Below the pieces are notes generated by a model that saw only the letters and a list, made by a program, of their open reading frames with translations, was not told the DNA's origin and searched no databases. DNA of 64,000 nucleotides from contig NZ_JACYGY010000001.1 of assembly GCF_015221875.1 (NCBI RefSeq), positions 1,488,001-1,552,000 of the forward strand, written 5' to 3'. Every line of letters starts with the position of its first letter. Positions within the stretch are counted from its first letter, which is position 1. The position numbers were made by a program, and so were the translations under genes. The stretch comes from Dyadobacter subterraneus (GTDB lineage Bacteria > Bacteroidota > Bacteroidia > Cytophagales > Spirosomataceae). This document shows positions 28,676-37,872 of this stretch, in pieces.

Positions 28676-28968
28676 CTGTTTGTAGTCTGATTCGCGGAAA
28701 ATGCCAAGGATTGTCCTTTACTAATACGGTCAGGAAGTATTGAAGGGCTACTCGGTCGTGATTGTTTTGATGAATAAAGAGAAGGGGACGGGTTAATTCC
28801 AAAATGATAAAGCATGTCAAATTGAAATGGTATTCATGCCATCCAGTTCCTGTAATTTCTGTTTAACTTTTTGTTAATCAGGTTGATAAAAATATTTCTG
28901 TCAGTCGGGATCAATATTTTTCGCATTTGGTATTTACAAGTTCAGTATTGTAAAATAAAATTTAAACC

Positions 28969-29028
28969 ATGAAGAAAATGCCTGATCCTGAGGAAGAAGA
29001 AGAAAACGAATCAGAGCCTGATCACTGA
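28969..29028 (+). CDS. Possible 19-residue acidic microprotein
   Basis: ATG 28969 to TGA 29028 encodes MKKMPDPEEEEENESEPDH, eight of whose residues are Glu. It lies in the 460-base gap upstream of the response regulator gene on the same strand. The composition is strongly biased, and the sequence is not obviously part of a larger decayed gene. It could be a real small protein, a leader peptide or chance. Confidence 0.25.
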   Translation: MKKMPDPEEEEENESEPDH

Positions 29029-29135
29029 GCTGTGCGTGCCATGCATTAACGTGCATATTAATCATCTTTTAATTTTTTATAGACCGTTTTTTAATACCCG
29101 CACCATAAATTCGCAGCCATACCAATGTTGTTACG

Positions 29136-29813
29136 ATGCAGATATTACTGGTGGAAGATGACCCCAAACTGGCCGGATTTATAAGAAAAGGTTTTCTTGG
29201 AGAGCAGATTAATCTGGAAATAGCCTACGATGGCCTGATGGGAAAACGCTTGTGCGAGCAAAGAAAATTTGATGCTATTATTTTGGATGTGAACCTTCCG
29301 GGGATCAATGGTTTTGATTTGTGCATATTTATAAAAAATAAATGGCCTCAAACGCCTGTGATGCTGCTGACCGCTCTGGGCATGTTGCAGGATAAAGTTT
29401 TGGGCAACAAAGCGGGCGCTGATGATTATTTGACAAAGCCTTTTGAGTTTGAAGAATTATTGTCGCGTATCAAAACGCTCGCCCGAAAAAACAACAGTTT
29501 TTCCAGTCATGCCAAAATTTTGCAGGTTGGTGATTTAGTACTAAACACAGACAACCAGCATGTTCGGCGCGGGGATATTGCGATTGAACTTACTAAAAGA
29601 GAATATGAACTTCTCGAATACCTTATGCATAATAAAGGTAAAATTGTAAGTCGTGCAGACATTCTGGACAGGGTCTGGGATCTTCATTTTGATGCCAATT
29701 CAAATGTCATTGACGTTTATATCAATTATTTAAGAAGGAAAATTGATAAGAATTTTACCGAAAAATTGCTCCACACCATTACGGGCAGGGGATATACTTT
29801 GCGTGAACCATGA
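29136..29813 (+). CDS. OmpR-family response regulator
   Basis: The 225-residue protein has a receiver domain with the acidic pair in LLVEDDPK, phospho-acceptor Asp in AIILDVNLPG and Lys in DYLTKPF. The winged-helix domain (about 128-225) has ELTKREYELLEYLMHNKG, RADILDRVWD and the terminal TGRGYTL. It resembles the CusR/ArlR class. Its stop overlaps the start of the histidine kinase gene by 4 bases, so they form a two-component pair. Confidence 0.95.
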   Translation: MQILLVEDDPKLAGFIRKGFLGEQINLEIAYDGLMGKRLCEQRKFDAIILDVNLPGINGFDLCIFIKNKWPQTPVMLLTALGMLQDKVLGNKAGADDYLTKPFEFEELLSRIKTLARKNNSFSSHAKILQVGDLVLNTDNQHVRRGDIAIELTKREYELLEYLMHNKGKIVSRADILDRVWDLHFDANSNVIDVYINYLRRKIDKNFTEKLLHTITGRGYTLREP

Positions 29814-31183
29814 GCATAAAGCAAAATATCACCGTTGCTTTTACGCTGATTGTAGCCACCATTCTGGCGTTGTTTTCTGTGTTTGTCTACTATTCTTACG
29901 AAGATTACAGGGCGGAACTGATGCAGGAAAGGCTTTCTGAAAAAGCAGAGGCTACCCAAAGATTGCTCAGTAATCCTGAAACTTTCAAAACGGATGTTTT
30001 CTTTCCCCTTGCCGAACAATGTGAAGCGGTTTACGATGAGCATAATAATCTGATCGCGGCTACTTCCAAAAACTGCGATTACGTTCCTGATGCAGCATTT
30101 ATGGCGCTGGTCAGGTCGAAAAAGAAATATGGTTTTACCTATAATTCTCCTTTGTTTGATTTAAAAAAGGAGGGCGTCGGGTTGACGTATTCCCAAAACG
30201 GGAAAACTTATCTGGCGCTGGTGACGGCTTATGATGTACATGGTTACAACATGCGCCGGACGCTACGGCTTTCTTTATTTTTTGGCAATCTTCTGGCACT
30301 GGTGATTATTGGTATTACCGGATATTTTTTTTCCAGAAGAGCCATGCTGCCGTTTGATTATTTGATAAAACAAATGGATAAAGCGCCGGTTGACGATTTT
30401 AGTTTCCGGATCGCAGTCGGCTCCCAACAAAATGAAGCGGCTTCTTTGGGAAGTTCGTTTAACGGATTGCTTGAAAAAATAAAAGAGCTTGCAGATAATC
30501 AGCGCAGCTTTATTTCGTACGCTTCCCATGAGCTCAGAACGCCGCTGACCGTCATAAAAGGCGTCCTGCAAACTTCAATGAGTTATGATAATAATAAAGA
30601 AGAATGGACGCAATCGGCTGGGGAGGCTGTTGAGCAGGTCAATCATGCCATTGAACTTTCCAATAATTTATTATTTCTGGCCGAGATTGAAGGGCTGCGT
30701 TTTAAGGCTGAAAAGCAAAGTATAAACATTATCGACCTGGTAATTGATTCAGTATCATACATCAACCAGAAATATCCATCACAGCCTGTAAATCTGGAAA
30801 TTGTTGAGAATGAATTAAAGAAAGGCGATTTTCAGGCAGTTACCGAGGGTGTTCCGCATTTGCTGCGTTCTGCGATAAATAATGTGCTGGATAATGCTTG
30901 TAAATATTCTGATTTTCAGACAGTTAATATTAAAATAATTGAAGATAAAGAAATGCTGGTGCTTAAAATTTCTGACAAAGGGATTGGCATTTTGCCCGAT
31001 GATCTTCAAAATATTTTCCTGCCCATGATGCGGGGACAAAATACGGGTAAGGTAAACGGTTTTGGTATTGGTCTTTCGCTTGTCAAAAAAATAATGGATT
31101 TCCACCTGGGAAGTCTGGTTATTGATTCGGTTAGCGGCCTTGGAACTACGGTTTCAATCGGTTTGCCATTAAAATCCGCCTGA
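29810..31183 (+). CDS. HAMP-type sensor histidine kinase
   Basis: The 457-residue protein has membrane helices at about 8-28 and 150-170 that bracket an extracytoplasmic sensor of about 120 residues, then a HAMP linker, a HisKA domain with SYASHELRTPLTVIKG, and a HATPase_c domain with NNVLDNACKYS, DKGIGI and GFGIGLSLV. It is the partner of the preceding OmpR-type regulator. The signal cannot be inferred: no metal-binding cluster is apparent in the sensor region and the neighbours give no clue. Confidence 0.95.
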   Translation: MSIKQNITVAFTLIVATILALFSVFVYYSYEDYRAELMQERLSEKAEATQRLLSNPETFKTDVFFPLAEQCEAVYDEHNNLIAATSKNCDYVPDAAFMALVRSKKKYGFTYNSPLFDLKKEGVGLTYSQNGKTYLALVTAYDVHGYNMRRTLRLSLFFGNLLALVIIGITGYFFSRRAMLPFDYLIKQMDKAPVDDFSFRIAVGSQQNEAASLGSSFNGLLEKIKELADNQRSFISYASHELRTPLTVIKGVLQTSMSYDNNKEEWTQSAGEAVEQVNHAIELSNNLLFLAEIEGLRFKAEKQSINIIDLVIDSVSYINQKYPSQPVNLEIVENELKKGDFQAVTEGVPHLLRSAINNVLDNACKYSDFQTVNIKIIEDKEMLVLKISDKGIGILPDDLQNIFLPMMRGQNTGKVNGFGIGLSLVKKIMDFHLGSLVIDSVSGLGTTVSIGLPLKSA

Positions 31184-31241
31184 GCTATTTAATCCGGTTT
31201 ATTAAATTAGTCCGAAGTAATTTTCATAGCTGAATCAGAGT

Positions 31242-31739
31242 TTATCTGTAAATCCGTTTCTGAACAAATTTATGCATTGAGCTGTCCAGCAATTGTTTTA
31301 CTTTGTTATAATAGGGCAGCGCAATTTTGCTTGGACGAATATCCCAGCCGCGGTCATAGTTTACAATGCATGATTTGATAAAGTTGTTGGTACTCTCACG
31401 CAAAACAGGATCCCAGATGGCCAGTTTTGAAATTCGCCCTTTATCAATGCCAAGTTTTGTAACGTTATTGAGAATCAGCGCCGAAAATTCATATTGATCA
31501 ACAACTCCAGAAACCCAAAGTGCTCCGGCGATGGTCGGTTCATCCAGCCGCTCTTTGAATTCTGCAACAATATCAGATTCACTAGGAGATGTCAAATCCA
31601 GTTTCTGGTTTTTAAGATACTCGTCAATGGCCCTATTTACATGATCCACCGGATCAGATCCGTCAAGTTCGCTTAACTGTTGTAAACGCTTGATCTGAAA
31701 GTCAGTCAGCCGTACGTTTTTGCGAGACATTTTTTGCAT
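31242..31739 (-). CDS. Protein of unknown function with ribbon-helix-helix-like N-terminus
   Basis: The start is set at ATG 31739, preceded by AAAGGA five bases upstream; a GTG at 31763 and an ATG at 31730 are alternatives. Residues about 5-45 (KNVRLTDFQIKRLQQLSEL ... VNRAIDEYLKNQK) look like a CopG/Arc ribbon-helix-helix DNA-binding unit: a short polar strand then two helices. The remaining 110 residues are mixed helical with a conserved-looking IWDPVLRESTNNFIKSCIVNY segment that I do not recognise. No toxin gene is adjacent. Possibly a regulator or antitoxin-like protein. Confidence 0.55.
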   Translation of the reverse strand: MQKMSRKNVRLTDFQIKRLQQLSELDGSDPVDHVNRAIDEYLKNQKLDLTSPSESDIVAEFKERLDEPTIAGALWVSGVVDQYEFSALILNNVTKLGIDKGRISKLAIWDPVLRESTNNFIKSCIVNYDRGWDIRPSKIALPYYNKVKQLLDSSMHKFVQKRIYR

Positions 31740-32060
31740 AATTGTTCCTTTATCATTCAGCACACATCAAACTTACAAACCTTAAAAAAGTATTCAATGT
31801 CAAAAAGAAGATTTTTCAGTCGGTATGAGAAATTTGGAATTATTCCTATTACAGATACTTTTTTTTGTGATCCTGAACTCCCTTAAAATGTGTGCTTAAT
31901 GTGTATCTTTTTGTTAGTGAGGTATATAGCCGAACGTTCAATTTATGTCAGCTATTCTGCTATGTCATACTAAATCTGTCAGGAAAGAAAATGTGGAATG
32001 ATTTTAGAAAACTAAAAGGAAGTTAGTTTCCTGTTTTAACGGAATTTTTGAATTTAGAAA

Positions 32061-32573
32061 ATGATGCATACACATGATCCCGAAAGACTTAAACATAAAC
32101 CAGAAAAAGTAAAGGTCTTATTTGTTGGAGAGGCGCCGGCAGTTGGTGCCAGAAGGTTTTATCTTGGCAATACCAATCTTTTTAGAACCGTTAAATCGGC
32201 TTTTGCAGAACTCTACGGAGATTTTAAATCAAACGAAGAATTCTTTGGTTTGTTCAAGTCTATGGGTTGTTATATTGATCATTTAAGTACGGAGCCCGTA
32301 AACAAGGAAGATATGCCGGCAAGAAAACTGGCGCGTAACGCCGGTATTTCCCCTTTGAGCGAACGATTGAAGATTTACCAGCCGGAAATTGTAATTATTT
32401 TAATGAAAGATCTGCAAAAGGAAGTGACCAGCGCGGTGGAACTTTCAGGGATACAATCGATCAAAAAAATGGAAGCAGTTCCCTATCCGGCGGGAAGTGA
32501 TACAAATAGAAAAAATTGTATCATGGCGATCGTTGCTATTCTTAAAAATGCGGAAATCATACCGGAAGATTGA
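32061..32573 (+). CDS. Uracil-DNA-glycosylase-superfamily-like protein
   Basis: The 170-residue protein begins with VKVLFVGEAPAVGARRFY, resembling motif 1 (GEAP) of family 4 UDG-like proteins, followed by GNTNLFRTVKSAFAE. The YQPEIVIILMKDLQ strand fits the central sheet. The C-terminal motif that should read HPS/HPSG is YPAGSDTNRK here, with Tyr in place of the catalytic-loop His, so glycosylase activity is uncertain. Length matches small UDG-like proteins. It stands alone. Confidence 0.55.
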   Translation: MMHTHDPERLKHKPEKVKVLFVGEAPAVGARRFYLGNTNLFRTVKSAFAELYGDFKSNEEFFGLFKSMGCYIDHLSTEPVNKEDMPARKLARNAGISPLSERLKIYQPEIVIILMKDLQKEVTSAVELSGIQSIKKMEAVPYPAGSDTNRKNCIMAIVAILKNAEIIPED

Positions 32574-32617
32574 TAACAATTTTTAAGATGAATTTTAAAA
32601 TCGCTAAGTCAAAAAAA

Positions 32618-32950
32618 TCAACTCATTTGCGGCGCCCAGTAAGTACAATACCCCTGTGCAAGCACGGGTCCTTTAAAAATTTGACAATTTCCACAATCTT
32701 TACTTTCTTTTGGCGGCAGCCAGAGTTGGCAGTTACTGCAATAGGATTCTGTTGATGGTGATTGTTTTACGTAACCCAGCTGCTGCCGTTTTTTTAGTTC
32801 TGTTTCGCTGACATCTGAAAAATCCGAGCATGGGTCAGCATTCGTTACGGCCTTTGTTTCGCTGGTTTCTTTGTCACTTTTTCCATTACAGCCCGTAAAA
32901 AAAATCCCAAATCCGGATAAAAGAAAAAACTGACGACGTGAAAATTCCAT
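32618..32950 (-). CDS. High-potential iron-sulfur protein-like (HiPIP) lipoprotein with Tat-type signal
   Basis: The 110-residue protein opens with SRRQFFLLSGFG, a Tat-like twin-arginine signal, ending in a lipobox FFTGC (Cys21). The C-terminal half has YCSNCQLW, DCGNCQIF and GPVLAQGYCTYW, which fits the four-cysteine ligation of a [4Fe-4S] HiPIP. Such proteins are periplasmic one-electron carriers. It lies 68 bases downstream of the PVC-type dehydrogenase gene on the same strand, so it may be that enzyme's electron acceptor (inferred). Confidence 0.8.
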   Translation of the reverse strand: MEFSRRQFFLLSGFGIFFTGCNGKSDKETSETKAVTNADPCSDFSDVSETELKKRQQLGYVKQSPSTESYCSNCQLWLPPKESKDCGNCQIFKGPVLAQGYCTYWAPQMS

Positions 32951-33018
32951 ATTGCTGCAACAGATTATTAATATTTAATTACGGTTAAAACTTGCGTAGC
33001 CGCTGTTTTTAATTTTGG

Positions 33019-35088
33019 CTAGGGATTTGTACTGATATCTGTCAGCACTTTTAAAAGACCTGCATCAGGCTTTGTTTTAGCCGTTTTCAAACCTTCTGTT
33101 GCGCCAGTTAAAGCCGAAAGCATCCAATCCTGATTTTTTGCAATAGTTGGAACTGAAAGTATTGTTAAGAATTTTCCCAATTCGCCATTTTGGTTTCGTG
33201 CACCTATGGTTTGAGAAAGATCTTTAACGAAATCCATTTTTTCATTTTCAGCATTTGAAAAGAAGCCTGACGATGCGAGTTGCTTTACAAATTCATTTGA
33301 AATCCCCGGTTCAGAACTTAGAACCGCCAGTCTGAACCAGGGATCATTAAAGTGTTTGTTGATGACATTTACCAGAGGTGCTGTGGATTTAAAAGACGGA
33401 AATTGACCCAGACTTAAAGTGGCCTGAAATGCCACACGCGCATTGGTATCAGTAGTTTTGATTATGATTTCCGGTAGAAGTCCCGGATATTTTTCAGCAA
33501 GAATAATCCCGTATTCCCTCACGCCGGGATTTGTATCGTTCACCGCTTTTTTTATTAAACTTTCATTTAAGGCATTCAATCCTTCCAAAACAAAAAAAGC
33601 ATGAAGCCTGGCGCGCGCATCAGTTCCTTTTGAAAATAATTCTGTAACCATAGGAATAACACTTTTATCCTGACGTTCGAGCAATATCCTTTGTGCTTGT
33701 AACCTGTAAAACTGATTCGGGTCAGATAGTATTTTTACGATCTCCGTGGATGTCATTTTAGCTAAATTGACCGAAGCAGAAGGCGCAGACCTGGGGTTTT
33801 TCGGTGTTATTTTGTAAATTCTGCCCTTATCAACGCCTGCCAGAAAATCCATATCCGTTTTTAAATCCTCGGGAATAGAAACGGGTGTTTCAATATGCTG
33901 GCGGTACATATCTATCACATACAAGGAGCCGTCAGGCCCGGTAGTCAAATTGGCCGGACGAAACCAGGGATCAGTTGAGCTTAGAAATTCCCGTTCTTTT
34001 TCCAAAACAGAATCGCGGCTCGCAGCATAGGTCGGACTGGAATTCAGCGGTGCAATAATATCGCGGTGAACCAGATTTCCTGACACGTCACCTGTGAAAA
34101 CATTACCATAATATTTTTCAGGAAAAGTATTACCACCATAAAAAGTGCCTCCCGATGCGCCGGTGAAATGATCTTCGGCATATTCGATGCGATCAAGCTG
34201 TTGTTCTTTATACTCCTTGTTTCTGCGAGCTGACCTTTCTGCACGCCAGTAAGGCGCGTCGGTGCGCTGATACATGGTCAAATCGCCGTTGGAAATATCC
34301 AGCATGCCTTTTTTTGAAGACAGATATTCGTGACGATGTAAATACCGCCAGGGTATCACCATGTGCTGAATTCTGATCGTATTTTGAGTCACAAACCGAT
34401 GTCCGAAATCATCAAAGGTGTGACCAAATTGTCCGGGACCAGTTTCCAGTTCAAACTGATTCCTATCCAGTCTGAATCGGAAATCTGCATTTTTCATAGG
34501 AAGGGCAGGAGCCCCGGGTTGTTTTGAAAAGGAAACTTCTCCGTCCTGTCCATGATTGGAAGCATAAATCCAGTTGTCAATTCCAAACCGTAAATTCGTA
34601 ATCTGCGCCTCGGAGTTACCCGCAAAAAAACCACTGAAAAGTACTTCTTTGATATCAGCTTTGAAATCACCGGTGGTATCTTTCATATATAAAATATTGG
34701 GAGCCGCTGCTACCAAAAGTCCACCTTTCCAGGGCAAAATACTCGTTGCTTCCAAGAGACTATCAGCAAAAAGATAGAATTTATCCATGCGGTTATCGCC
34801 GTTGGTATCGACCAGCATTTTAATCCGGCCACTTCCTTTTCCGTTTTCAGGTTTGTAGGGATAGTCGGGCATTTCTACAACAAAGGCACGTCCCTGCTCA
34901 TCAAAAACCATCTCAACCGGATCCTTAACGACGGGTTCAGTGGCAAAGATTTCGATGTTGAAATTTTTGTCAAGCTCGAAACTTTTAAGCGCTTCTTCCG
35001 GCGTTAGGGCATCAGAATAATGTTTTTGCTTACAACCAAAGCAGATCAGAAGTAATAATATAATAGAGCAGATCGGAGTGAATTTCAT
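33019..35088 (-). CDS. PVC-type membrane-bound dehydrogenase with HEAT repeats, no cytochrome domain
   Basis: The 689-residue lipoprotein (lipobox CFGC, Cys19) has a beta-propeller dehydrogenase domain over roughly residues 45-440 (FNIEIFATEPVVKDPVEMVF, MLVDTNGDNRMDKF, LTTGPDGSLYVIDMYRQ) and a HEAT-type helical region to the end (PNQFYRLQAQRILLE, DTNARVAFQATLSLG). Full-length relatives, very numerous in Planctomycetes and Verrucomicrobia, usually end in a CxxCH cytochrome c domain. No CxxCH is present here and the gene ends cleanly at TAG, so the heme domain is absent rather than frameshifted. A HiPIP gene follows. Confidence 0.85.
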   Translation of the reverse strand: MKFTPICSIILLLLICFGCKQKHYSDALTPEEALKSFELDKNFNIEIFATEPVVKDPVEMVFDEQGRAFVVEMPDYPYKPENGKGSGRIKMLVDTNGDNRMDKFYLFADSLLEATSILPWKGGLLVAAAPNILYMKDTTGDFKADIKEVLFSGFFAGNSEAQITNLRFGIDNWIYASNHGQDGEVSFSKQPGAPALPMKNADFRFRLDRNQFELETGPGQFGHTFDDFGHRFVTQNTIRIQHMVIPWRYLHRHEYLSSKKGMLDISNGDLTMYQRTDAPYWRAERSARRNKEYKEQQLDRIEYAEDHFTGASGGTFYGGNTFPEKYYGNVFTGDVSGNLVHRDIIAPLNSSPTYAASRDSVLEKEREFLSSTDPWFRPANLTTGPDGSLYVIDMYRQHIETPVSIPEDLKTDMDFLAGVDKGRIYKITPKNPRSAPSASVNLAKMTSTEIVKILSDPNQFYRLQAQRILLERQDKSVIPMVTELFSKGTDARARLHAFFVLEGLNALNESLIKKAVNDTNPGVREYGIILAEKYPGLLPEIIIKTTDTNARVAFQATLSLGQFPSFKSTAPLVNVINKHFNDPWFRLAVLSSEPGISNEFVKQLASSGFFSNAENEKMDFVKDLSQTIGARNQNGELGKFLTILSVPTIAKNQDWMLSALTGATEGLKTAKTKPDAGLLKVLTDISTNP

Positions 35089-35098
35089 AACGACAAGG

Positions 35099-36409
35099 TT
35101 AAAATGGATTTGGGATTTTTACCAGATCCTGAATAATGCTGCCCTGATGTTTAAAACGGGCGAGGGTATAAATATCTCCTTTGGCGTCGACGGCAATAGA
35201 ATTTACATAGGTAGGTCGATGCCCATTTTCATAAAAAACAGGACCGTGATCTATGTACTTTTGAGTTGGTAAATGATAAGTGATAAGATGAAGATTTTCA
35301 AGTCCTTTCGCGGCGCCTTTTGCTATTTGTTCTTCACCTTTCAAACGTTTACCATTTTCATAAATCGGGCCGCCGGTAAGGTAGTAAATTGTTTGCTGAT
35401 CCGGCCCGAGCTGAAAACCAAGATAGCCATAACTGAATTGATCGAACATCCCACTTTTTTTCGAAGGTTCGGAAGTAATCCTGTCAACGATTTCAATTTT
35501 TTCTTCTTTTGGATCAAAGCGGAACAAATAACCCGAATTGCCATGAACACCATAGGCGACTTTTTCCAGCGGATGCCAAAAAATCTTTCGCCAGTTATAA
35601 GACATACTTCCCGGCCGGGTTGGATCGTATTTACCAAAGTAGTCTAATCTTAAATCTACATTTTGCAGTTTTTCAATATTTCCTTGCGATGGGTTGTAAG
35701 AAAAAATATCACCTTCCGCGACAGAAAAATAAACGGTTCCATTTTCAGGATCCACAAAAAGAGACCGGCATAAAGATCGGAAATCATCACCAGGCGTGCC
35801 CGCTTCACCTTTTTTTGAAATTGGGCCTGAATCTTTTAAAATATTCTGGTCAACATCGTAATGGATAAAATGTCCATTTGGCCACGAAATTCCATATAGA
35901 TGTCCACGCTGTAAGTCCATGGTCATGGAAACCATCCCTTCGCCGTTTGGTACTACTGCCAGATCTTCGAATTTGCCAGTAAGTAAATCATAAGATAAAA
36001 AATGTCCGCCAATGTATAGTTTGCAGCCATCCGGTGCAGTTTCGGGCAGACGATCCATGCCATCAATTAGCTGGTAATAACCCACATGAGTTGAAAAATA
36101 AAGCTTTCCATTAAGTTCATAAAAACGCACATGGCTTTTGCCCTGTGCAATCGCTTTTAGCTTTTTTTCTCCGCAGATTTCAGTCAGATCTCCCAGAAAT
36201 TTTATGTTTTCATTCTCAGGATCATAAACATACATACGTCCACCGATGTCATATTGATCAGAAGAAAGTACGTAGTAAATTTTCCCGTCGCTGGCAGCTG
36301 AAATTGCATTATAGGTATCATGCGCTTTATCAAATCCGGAAAAATAATGTTTGGCTATTAATGTCTTTGCCTGAGTTTCGGGCTCTGTAACTGTTTCAGT
36401 ATCTTTCAT
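35099..36409 (-). CDS. Beta-propeller protein of unknown function
   Basis: The 436-residue protein has repeated strand units such as DGKIYYVLSSDQYDIGGRMYVYDPE, NGKLYFSTHVGYYQ, GHLYGISWPNGHFIHYD, GTVYFSVAEGDIFSYN and QTIYYLTGGPIYENG, consistent with a seven-bladed propeller (SMP-30 or lyase-like). No signal peptide is evident. It lies 10 bases upstream of the PVC dehydrogenase gene in the same operon. Its role is probably recognition or hydrolysis of a sugar-derived ligand; no catalytic residues were assigned. Confidence 0.7.
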   Translation of the reverse strand: MKDTETVTEPETQAKTLIAKHYFSGFDKAHDTYNAISAASDGKIYYVLSSDQYDIGGRMYVYDPENENIKFLGDLTEICGEKKLKAIAQGKSHVRFYELNGKLYFSTHVGYYQLIDGMDRLPETAPDGCKLYIGGHFLSYDLLTGKFEDLAVVPNGEGMVSMTMDLQRGHLYGISWPNGHFIHYDVDQNILKDSGPISKKGEAGTPGDDFRSLCRSLFVDPENGTVYFSVAEGDIFSYNPSQGNIEKLQNVDLRLDYFGKYDPTRPGSMSYNWRKIFWHPLEKVAYGVHGNSGYLFRFDPKEEKIEIVDRITSEPSKKSGMFDQFSYGYLGFQLGPDQQTIYYLTGGPIYENGKRLKGEEQIAKGAAKGLENLHLITYHLPTQKYIDHGPVFYENGHRPTYVNSIAVDAKGDIYTLARFKHQGSIIQDLVKIPNPF

Positions 36410-36474
36410 AAAAATTATTTGAATAAGGGCTTTCAGGTTTAAATCTTGCCAATCATATAATCCTCAAATCAAGA

Positions 36475-37872
36475 TCATTTGATTAGTTGCGATTCCGGTT
36501 TTACTACCCCCGCTTTTTCCGCCAATTGAATCATGCCATTCATGATTTTTGTTTCCGTATCTGATGCCCAGGTGGCGGGTAAACCATAAACGATTTGCGC
36601 GAGATCACCTTCGTAGCCGCCTTCTCTTAAAATGGTGGATGTTGGAATATAACTTACTACGTCATTACAATAGCCCATCACAAAAGTGCTTTGACCGAAA
36701 ATCCTTTTAAGATTAATGGCGTATTCAGAAACCAGCTCACCTCCCAGCGTCATAATGGGCTGCTCTCCCAGTTTCCAAATTTGTACGGGGTAGGGATAAG
36801 TGGTTTGAAATGGCTGTCCGTTTTTTATCTTTTCCAGCATTCTTTTCGCCCAGCGCTGCTGAAAACCGGTTTCCTTTTCAGCCATTTTGGTAAGTTTTTC
36901 TTCGGACGGTGCGGTGGTCAAGGAAAGGTCAATCTCGTTATAAGCGGTTGTTAATTTTGCTTCAAGTGATTTCATATCTTCGCTAAGAACGCGTTCAACG
37001 GCCGCGGCAAGCGTTTTCCCATATTGAACAGCGAGCGGAACTGTATTTCTTGGCAGGGGATTCTGGTCTGCACCGGCGCCCTGGAAAAATAGCGCAGTGG
37101 CTTTTGGATAAAGTTTTTCAAGCTCTATTTGAGCGTATCCCGGATAATCACCTGACCACTGATTCTCATTCAAAACCGTTGGGTGACAGGCATATCCAAA
37201 AGCGATTGCAATAATATTTCCCTTTGTATCCGTAACTTTAATCACCGGCACGGCAGGATCCGAGGGGCCTACTAATGCAGTCAATGTTTCAAGTTTAGCA
37301 GCATCATTATTTCTTCGGTTGACCTGAAAACGTGCCACTCCATTTTGCGCAAATAAAGATGCGGGGGCTAAATTTTTAATCGCACTGCCAACCAGATTTA
37401 TAATCTGTTCAGTGAGATGAATGGAATTGGATTGTATCTTCTTTTCATCATCCTGATTCGTTGGATAAATATCCGAAAGAGCGGTACTCAAAACCGGTCC
37501 GGAGTGTGTGTGGGAAGCATTTAAAATTATTTGTGCTTTTGATAAATGGTAGTGATTTTCAATGGCTTTACGGATCGTATCCGAAATCATTTTTGGCAGG
37601 CCCAGAAGATCCATTGTTACCAGCACAGAACGCTGGCCATCAGCGTCTTCGAGTGCCAGGGCTTTTGCCCACAAATCGTGCAGTTTTCCTTCTGACGGAC
37701 CCGTACGCGAGGCAAAACCTGCCATCCACATCGATTGTGCAGGCGTGATAACCACCTTGGCGACACCAGCTTTCCAGCCCTTTTTGTCATTGGCCAGCAC
37801 TTTATTTTGTCCATGAGATTGTACCGGAAATACCAACCAGGCCAGTGTTGTCAGAAAGAATATTACTTTCAT
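36475..37872 (-). CDS. Neutral/alkaline ceramidase-like secreted hydrolase
   Basis: The 465-residue protein has a signal peptide (residues 1-21) and the N-terminal fold of neutral/alkaline non-lysosomal ceramidases (PF04734): AGVAKVVITP, the zinc-binding NASHTHSGP, YACHPTVL and FFQGAGADQNP. The length is shorter than classical ceramidases and lacks their C-terminal Ig-like domain. In this context it may be an amidase acting on N-acyl groups of a sugar or lipid. It overlaps the DegT aminotransferase gene by 4 bases, so translation is coupled. Confidence 0.85.
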   Translation of the reverse strand: MKVIFFLTTLAWLVFPVQSHGQNKVLANDKKGWKAGVAKVVITPAQSMWMAGFASRTGPSEGKLHDLWAKALALEDADGQRSVLVTMDLLGLPKMISDTIRKAIENHYHLSKAQIILNASHTHSGPVLSTALSDIYPTNQDDEKKIQSNSIHLTEQIINLVGSAIKNLAPASLFAQNGVARFQVNRRNNDAAKLETLTALVGPSDPAVPVIKVTDTKGNIIAIAFGYACHPTVLNENQWSGDYPGYAQIELEKLYPKATALFFQGAGADQNPLPRNTVPLAVQYGKTLAAAVERVLSEDMKSLEAKLTTAYNEIDLSLTTAPSEEKLTKMAEKETGFQQRWAKRMLEKIKNGQPFQTTYPYPVQIWKLGEQPIMTLGGELVSEYAINLKRIFGQSTFVMGYCNDVVSYIPTSTILREGGYEGDLAQIVYGLPATWASDTETKIMNGMIQLAEKAGVVKPESQLIK

